From Methylococcales bacterium (GTDB taxonomy: Bacteria; Pseudomonadota; Gammaproteobacteria; Methylococcales; Methylomonadaceae), in the NCBI GenBank assembly GCA_026399095.1, contig JAPLRP010000077.1:1-64000 (forward strand): a stretch of 64,000 nt of DNA, in the 5' to 3' direction. Made by a program: the position numbers and the translations under genes. The notes beneath the pieces were generated by a model that was not told the origin of the DNA, did no database searches, and worked only from the letters and a program-made list of their open reading frames with translations. Positions 58,528 to 64,000 of this stretch are shown piece after piece; positions within the stretch are counted from its first letter, which is position 1, and each line of letters opens with the position of its first letter.

Positions 58528-59776
58528 ATGGCACAACATCATACTATCTTGATTGTCGGTGGCGGTGCAGCGGGAGTGTCCGTCGCTAATAATATGCGTC
58601 GTCAAAACGCCAATATTGATATTTCAATTATTGAGCCATCAGACAAGCATTATTACCAGCCAGGCTTTACCATTATTGGTGGCGGTGCTTATACATTAAA
58701 AGAAACCACGCGTAATGAAGCAGATTTAATACATCCATCGGTTACCTGGATAAAAGATTACGCAGAAACTTTTCAGCCAGATGAAAACACGATAACTTTA
58801 CGTTCGGGTGAAACCATTAGTTATGATTATCTAGTTGTCTGTCCGGGTCTTCAGTTAGATTGGAACAAAGTTGCCGGCTTAAAGGAAACCCTGGGTAAAA
58901 ATAATGTCTGTAGTAATTATTCACCAGATACCGTTGAATATACTTGGGAATGCATTAAAAATATCGAATCGGGAACAGCACTTTTTACCCAACCACCCAT
59001 GCCTATCAAGTGCGCCGGTGCGCCACAAAAAATAATGTATTTGGCTGCAGACCGGTTTCGTAAAAAAGGTCTTTTAGAAAAAATTAACGTTGAATTTTTT
59101 AATGCCGGACCTGTCATATTTGGCATTCCTTTTTTTGCAAAAGCCTTAAATAAAATAGTAGCGGGTTATGGAATAAAAACCAATTTCAATCAAAATCTTG
59201 TTGCTATTGATGGTCCGGCTAAAACTGCCACGTTCGAAATCACAGACACTGAAGGTAACAAACAGCAAGTCGTTAAAGCTTTTGACATGATCCATGTAAC
59301 ACCACCACAAAGTGCACCTGATTTCATTAAAAATAGTCCTTTAGCCAATGCTGCCGGATGGGTAGATGTCCATGAAAATACCCTTCAACATACTAAATTT
59401 CCAAATATATTTAGTTTAGGTGATGCAACGTCAACGCCAAATGCCAAAACTGCAGCGGCAGTCAGAAAACAGGTGCCTATATTGGTCGATAATATTTTTC
59501 ATCTTATTGAAGGTAAAGCACTACAAGAAAAGTATGACGGTTACGGTTCATGTCCGTTAACCATCGCTAAGTACCGTGATTTTAGCGGAGTTTTCCTACG
59601 GTGGTAAGATAACACCTTCTTTTCCCATGCTCGATCCAAGAAAAAGTTTGTTTATTTGGTGGATAGGTAAAAAAATAGGTTTTCCATGGATGTACTGGCA
59701 TTTAATGCTTAAAGGTTATCGTATCGATATACCGCATTTAGAATCTTATGCTAAACGCTTCCTAAAAGAAGAATAA
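58528..59776 (+). pseudogene. sqr: Sulfide:quinone oxidoreductase, type II, with a one-base frameshift
   Basis: A flavoprotein very similar to human SQOR: FAD motif VGGGAAGVS, VCSNYSPDTVEYTW, IKCAGAPQKIMYLA with Cys162 and YGSCPLT with Cys342, the pair that bonds sulfur. The first frame runs to a stop at 59607. Family identity, however, continues in the +1 frame from about 59576 (VILAEFSYGGKITPSFPMLD ... PWMYWHLMLKG) to 59776. Dropping one C at about 59572-59573 (TACCGTG to TACGTG) joins the frames seamlessly as AKYVILAEF. Either a real mutation that removes the C-terminal membrane-binding segment or a sequencing error. GGAGG lies 5 nt before the ATG. Confidence 0.88.
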
Positions 59777-59798
59777 ATTACCTAATGTAAAGAGGACG

Positions 59799-59834
59799 AT
59801 TCAAGGTGCCGACGCTTTTTCACCTTGAATTTTC
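59799..59834 (+). terminator. Rho-independent terminator after sqr
   Basis: ATTCAAGGTG (59799-59808) pairs perfectly with CACCTTGAAT (59821-59830) around a 12-nt loop, followed by TTTT (59830-59833). It separates sqr from sulP, so sulP may have its own promoter or be read through at low level. Confidence 0.8.
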
Positions 59835-59936
59835 GCAACTCTGTTGATACTTTCCCGGGGTATGCCCCATCAACCTTTTATAGCATACAGTTGATGACTT
59901 TTTTAACACGCGCAAGCTAAAAAGGTTAAGACTGCA

Positions 59937-61664
59937 ATGAGCGGATTAAAATCTCATATGTTACGATTAATAAGATTCTTTCCCATTACAGAATGGCTTA
60001 AGACCTATACTCGGAATGAATTTAACAGTGATTTGTTCGCTGGCATTATCACCGCTATCTTACTTGTTCCACAAGGCATTGCTTATGCAATTCTAGCTGG
60101 CTTGCCACCTCAGCTAGGACTTTATGCAAGTATTCTTCCACCGCTATTTTATGCTTTTTTAGGTACTAGCCGAACTTTATCAGTCGGGCCGGTTTCAATT
60201 GCCGCCATCATGATTGCCAGTATTTTAAACTCGCCTGAGATTAGTGCCTTGGGAGATCCGGTCCAAAGTGCATTAATGTTGTCGGCAGAATCGGGATTGA
60301 TCATGTTGCTGATGGCTATCCTACGAATGGGCGGGTTGGTTAATTTTATCAGTCATCCGGTACTTACCGGCTTTACCAGCGGCGCCTCACTTTTAATTAT
60401 CGGCAGTCAATTACCTCAATTACTGGGTTTAAAAAGCCCAAGTTGTGGTTTCGATTTCGATTGTTACAGGGATTATCTACTGGGCTATAACTTGGCTACA
60501 TTACTGGTTGGCATATCAGCATTAACTCTATTGATAGCTTTTGGCAAGCCACTTATTGCAGTGCTAAAAAAAGCCGGTTGTAAACTTTCCTTAGTGACGG
60601 CAATCAGTAAGTGCGGGCCCTTATTGACAGTGCTTTTAGCAACTCTTGTGGTGAGTTATTTTGGTTTAACCACTCAAAATAATGTCGCAGTTGTCGGTAA
60701 AGTACCGACTGGCTTTCCTGCGTTAAGTCTGGATTTTATTAGTCTTGAAAAATGGCGTTTATTACTGCCAGGGGCTGCTTTTATTGCTTTAATTGCTTAC
60801 GTAGAAAGTGTCGCTATTGCCAAAGTTACCGCAAATCTAAGAGGTGAAAAAATAGTACCTAACCAAGAGTTAATAGCGCTGGGTGTGGCTAATCTTGCCA
60901 CGGCTATTTCTGGCGGCATGCCTGTTGCGGGCGGCTTTAGCCGAACAATGGTTAATTTTTCTGCCGGTGCGCGAACGCAAATGGCGATGCTTATCGCGGC
61001 AGGCATCTTGGCCTTGGCCGTTATCTTTTTTAGTCCGTGGTTTGAAAATATACCCAAAACTGCTTTAGCCGCCATTATTTTGGTTGCCATTATTCCATTG
61101 GTACGTTTAGGCAACATTATTCACACTTGGAAGTACGATGTTGGTGATGGAATTGCTGAAACAGTTACCTTACTAGGTGTTTTAATCTTGGGTATTGAAG
61201 AAGGTATTAGCCTGGGCATTATTCTTACCATCTTTTGTTATTTACGTAAAGCAAGTCACCCCCATATAGCCGTCGTTGGGCGTATTCCTAATACAGCCCA
61301 TTATAGAAATATCAAGCGTCACGAAGTAGAAACTTGGCCACATTTGTTATTACTTCGTATTGATGAAAATATTACTTTTGCGAATGTGAATTTTATAGAA
61401 GAATTTATGTCGAAAGAATTACAACGTCAGAGTACTATTAAACAGGTTATTCTGATTTTTACTTCGGTCAGTAATATAGACCTGACCGCTTTGGAAGCCT
61501 TAGAGCATTTGAATCGTGCCTTACAAGAGGCTCACATCACATTATATCTAACAGAAGTAAAAGGCCCTGTTCTGGATAAACTAAATCGAACCAACTTTGT
61601 GGACCAACTCAAGCCAGGCAAAGTATTTTTTTGTACCGAAGATGCCATAGCAGAGCTGGCTTAA
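59937..61664 (+). CDS. SulP family anion transporter
   Basis: A 575-residue SLC26/SulP protein with about 12-14 membrane spans (35-440) and a cytoplasmic STAS domain at about 460-570. The SulP signature PQGIAYAILAGLPPQLGLYAS is near residue 44, and GGMPVAGGFSRTMVNFSAGA is the conserved inner motif. Members carry sulfate, bicarbonate or other anions. Next to persulfide dioxygenase and sqr, export of sulfite/sulfate is the likely use (inference). Confidence 0.92.
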   Translation: MSGLKSHMLRLIRFFPITEWLKTYTRNEFNSDLFAGIITAILLVPQGIAYAILAGLPPQLGLYASILPPLFYAFLGTSRTLSVGPVSIAAIMIASILNSPEISALGDPVQSALMLSAESGLIMLLMAILRMGGLVNFISHPVLTGFTSGASLLIIGSQLPQLLGLKSPSCGFDFDCYRDYLLGYNLATLLVGISALTLLIAFGKPLIAVLKKAGCKLSLVTAISKCGPLLTVLLATLVVSYFGLTTQNNVAVVGKVPTGFPALSLDFISLEKWRLLLPGAAFIALIAYVESVAIAKVTANLRGEKIVPNQELIALGVANLATAISGGMPVAGGFSRTMVNFSAGARTQMAMLIAAGILALAVIFFSPWFENIPKTALAAIILVAIIPLVRLGNIIHTWKYDVGDGIAETVTLLGVLILGIEEGISLGIILTIFCYLRKASHPHIAVVGRIPNTAHYRNIKRHEVETWPHLLLLRIDENITFANVNFIEEFMSKELQRQSTIKQVILIFTSVSNIDLTALEALEHLNRALQEAHITLYLTEVKGPVLDKLNRTNFVDQLKPGKVFFCTEDAIAELA

Positions 61665-61916
61665 AAAGTGTATTGATGGCTCACACGCTTGCCCAATATC
61701 GGTAGCCAAAGATTAATTTTGGAAGCGTTACCAAGACAATATTTTTTCTAATACCCTACTAAATATGTTATATTTTAGCTGAATTAGAGGTTTGACTATA
61801 CAAGTTGTTAATCTTTTTTGGTTTTTTTATTTTCCGATGGAACTATTGCTTCTAATCTTTTAAAAAGCGCTGTTGCAATTTATTAATCAAATTTAAGATC
61901 TTAATGGAGCGATAAG
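61665..61916 (+). promoter_or_regulatory. Upstream region of methylmalonyl-CoA mutase
   Basis: This 252-nt AT-rich spacer has no gene and no cobalamin-riboswitch-like box was noticed. The ribosome site TGGAGC (about 61904-61909) serves the mutase start. Confidence 0.35.
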
Positions 61917-64000
61917 ATGGCTGGGAAATTAGATCAGTGGAAAGAATTAGCTAACTCTGAAGTAAAAAGAATGGGTAAGACGGTCGATGATTTGGTTTCC
62001 AAGACGTTGGAAGGCATTGATATTAATTCACTTTATACCGCTGAAGATACCAAGAACTTGGAAACAATCGACTCTCTGCCGGGCATTTCTCCTTTTGTTC
62101 GTGGCCCAAAAGCCACCATGTATGCCGCCAGGCCTTGGACGATCAGGCAGTATGCGGGTTTTTCCACAGCCAAAGAATCCAATACGTTTTATCGCAAGAA
62201 TCTGGCGGCCGGCCAAAAAGGGCTTTCTGTCGCGTTTGATTTGGCCACCCATCGGGGTTACGATTCGGATAATCCGCGTGTAGAAGGCGATGTAGGCAAG
62301 GCTGGTGTTGCGGTTGATAGCGTTGAAGACATGAAGGTGTTGTTTGACCAGATTCCCCTTGAGGAAATGTCTGTTTCCATGACCATGAACGGAGCCGTTA
62401 TTCCGGTTTTGGCTTTTTATATTGTTGCCGCAGAAGAACAGGGTGTCGAACAAGGGTTATTGACCGGTACTATCCAGAACGATATTTTGAAAGAATATCT
62501 GTGCCGTAATACCTATATCTATCCGCCAAAACCTTCGATGCGTATCATTTCTGACATAATCGAATATTGTTCACATAATATGCCTCGCTACAATACCATC
62601 AGTATCAGTGGCTACCATCTGGGTGAAGCGGGTGCCAACTGTGTTCAGCAAGTGGCGTTTACTATTGCTGACGGTATTGAATATATTAAGACGGCTATTA
62701 ATGCCGGTTTAAAAATTGATGATTTTGCGCCGCGTCTGTCGTTCTTTTTCGGCATTGGCATGAATTTGTTTATGAATGTGGCCATGTTGCGTGCGGCGCG
62801 TTACCTGTGGAGCGATGCAGTTGAACAGTTAGGCGGCAATGAGCAGTCCAAGGCGCTGCGTACCCATAGCCAAACGTCAGGCTGGAGTTTAACCGAGCAA
62901 GATCCTTATAACAATATTATCAGAACCACCATTGAAGCGTTGGCGGCAACGCTGGGAGGAACGCAATCCTTACATACCAATGCGTTTGATGAAGCCTTGG
63001 GATTACCAACGGAGTTTTCGGCTCGTATTGCCCGTAATACCCAGATTATTTTGCAAGAAGAGTCTGAAATTTGTCAGACTGTCGATCCTTTGGCGGGGTC
63101 TTATTATGTTGAATCATTGACAGATAATATCGTGCAAGAAGCCCGTAAAATTATCCGTCAAATCGATGATGCGGGGGGGATGGCCAAAGCCATTGAACTG
63201 GGTATTCCCAAGCGCATGATTGAAGAAGCTGCGGCAGAAACCCAATCGCAGATTGACCAAGGCAAGCGCGTTATTGTGGGCGTGAACAAGTATAAACTGG
63301 AAAAAGAAGAAGTCGTTAATGTCATGGAAATTGACAATCAAGCCGTTCGTGAAGCGCAAATAACTAGCTTGCAAAAAATTAAGCTAACCCGTAATAGTTC
63401 AGAGGTTAAAGAGACGTTGGACAAAATTCGTGTGGTTGCCAAAGAGGGTGGTAATCTGCTGGCAGCCGCTATCGATGCTGCACGCGTTCGGGCGACCTTG
63501 GGTGAGATTTCTGATGCAATGGAAGATGTCTTTGGCCGTTATCTGGTGCCTAGCGAGTGTGTAACGGGTGTTATTTCCAGAGAGTATCATAATAGTGAAG
63601 CTGGGGCGCGCAAGTTTGATGAGGTTAAGCAGTTGGTAGATGAGTATGCGATTAACGAAGGGCGTCGACCACGGATATTGATTGCCAAGATGGGGCAGGA
63701 TGGTCATGATCGAGGGGCAAAAGTAATCGCCAGCGCGTATTCCGATTTTGGTTTCGACGTTGATTTAAGTCCAATGTTTTCTACACCTGAAGAAATCGCC
63801 AAGCTGGCTGTAGAAAATGACGTTCATTTTGTGGGCGCTTCTTCGCTTGCAGCAGGACACAAGACGCTGGTGCCGGCGCTGATTGAAAAATTGCAGGCTT
63901 ATGGGCGGGGTGATATTAAAGTCATTGTTGGTGGGGTGATTCCGCCACAGGATTATGATTATTTGCTGGAACGAGGCGTAGCCAAAATCTATGGGCCGGG
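61917..64000 (+). CDS. Methylmalonyl-CoA mutase, N-terminal 694 residues (runs off the edge)
   Basis: The frame opens at ATG 61917 and has no stop before the window ends, so it is partial at the 3' side. The substrate TIM barrel includes [30 protein letters not shown] and [19 protein letters not shown] lies near residue 360. The C-terminal B12 domain has the DGHDRG base-off motif with His597, then [15 protein letters not shown]. It is of the single-chain (MutB/Sbm) type. It links succinyl-CoA and methylmalonyl-CoA. About 30 residues should be missing. The sequence looks slightly richer in G+C at third positions than its neighbours. Confidence 0.95.
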   Translation, partial: MAGKLDQWKELANSEVKRMGKTVDDLVSKTLEGIDINSLYTAEDTKNLETIDSLPGISPFVRGPKATMYAARPWTIRQYAGFSTAKESNTFYRKNLAAGQKGLSVAFDLATHRGYDSDNPRVEGDVGKAGVAVDSVEDMKVLFDQIPLEEMSVSMTMNGAVIPVLAFYIVAAEEQGVEQGLLTGTIQNDILKEYLCRNTYIYPPKPSMRIISDIIEYCSHNMPRYNTISISGYHLGEAGANCVQQVAFTIADGIEYIKTAINAGLKIDDFAPRLSFFFGIGMNLFMNVAMLRAARYLWSDAVEQLGGNEQSKALRTHSQTSGWSLTEQDPYNNIIRTTIEALAATLGGTQSLHTNAFDEALGLPTEFSARIARNTQIILQEESEICQTVDPLAGSYYVESLTDNIVQEARKIIRQIDDAGGMAKAIELGIPKRMIEEAAAETQSQIDQGKRVIVGVNKYKLEKEEVVNVMEIDNQAVREAQITSLQKIKLTRNSSEVKETLDKIRVVAKEGGNLLAAAIDAARVRATLGEISDAMEDVFGRYLVPSECVTGVISREYHNSEAGARKFDEVKQLVDEYAINEGRRPRILIAKMGQDGHDRGAKVIASAYSDFGFDVDLSPMFSTPEEIAKLAVENDVHFVGASSLAAGHKTLVPALIEKLQAYGRGDIKVIVGGVIPPQDYDYLLERGVAKIYGP

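Noticed and set aside
59576-59776. A separate 66-codon gene after sqr
   Set aside because: Its sequence is the C-terminal part of SQR in the shifted frame, so it is part of the broken sqr gene.

Overview
The window reads as a chromosomal stretch of a moderately AT-rich gammaproteobacterium. The supporting points are the divergent rluC/rne pair, the block nrdR-ribD-ribE-ribBX-ribH-nusB-thiL-pgpA, the order ubiG-mupP-yciK, a class I speD and an RNase E whose catalytic residues sit one position off the E. coli numbering. The overall gene style suggests a methylotroph/methanotroph-like lineage (Methylococcales), but no methane-oxidation gene lies in the window, so that part is inference. No rRNA, tRNA, CRISPR array or intact mobile element was seen; the only transposon trace is a broken IS110-type fragment.

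Layout. 0-10 kb: the minus-strand set rluC-HAD-sppA-methyltransferase, divergent rne with a 0.5 kb leader, and convergent dnaE, with a 16-bp hairpin between rne and dnaE. 10-14 kb: uspA and a four-gene polar amino-acid ABC transporter, then the IS110 relic. 14-19 kb: rnr, rlmB, ccmA, ccmB. 19-22 kb: dihydroxyacetone-kinase subunits dhaL and dhaK, encoded convergently with overlapping 3' ends, plus a NagD-type HAD phosphatase. 22-25 kb: two lipases/hydrolases and moaE-moaD with divergent moaC. 25-30 kb: lpxD, ubiG, mupP, a YciK-like SDR, sufT and a histone-deacetylase-like hydrolase. 30-34 kb: a large PAS-GGDEF-EAL protein whose N-terminus looks like the plant ethylene receptor, followed by 1.07 kb of repeat-rich non-coding DNA.

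34-48 kb: an AI-2E-type permease, a DHH phosphoesterase, cysC, manC, galU, a family 2 glycosyltransferase, a TPP riboswitch with thiC, a DUF2914-like protein, an H-NS-like protein, an AguB-type amidohydrolase, ugd, an OsmC protein and speD. Together these make sugar nucleotides (GDP-mannose, UDP-glucose, UDP-glucuronate), thiamin pyrimidine and polyamines. 49-57 kb: polyphosphate glucokinase, a Gfo/Idh/MocA oxidoreductase and the riboflavin/thiamin/phospholipid block. 57-62 kb: a sulfide-oxidation locus of a persulfide dioxygenase-rhodanese fusion, a mitochondrial-type sulfide:quinone oxidoreductase (frameshifted in this sequence) and a SulP transporter, preceded by an excellent sigma-54 promoter and upstream dyads. 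62-64 kb: the start of methylmalonyl-CoA mutase, running off the right edge.

The most interesting items are (1) the ethylene-receptor-like sensor fused to c-di-GMP turnover domains, with all seven known ethylene/copper-site residues at identical spacing; (2) the sigma-54 promoter with palindromic upstream elements in front of the sulfide-oxidation genes; (3) the one-base frameshift in sqr; (4) the convergent, overlapping dhaL/dhaK arrangement; and (5) the structured 33.6-34.7 kb spacer. All positions were read by eye; no database search or folding program was run.
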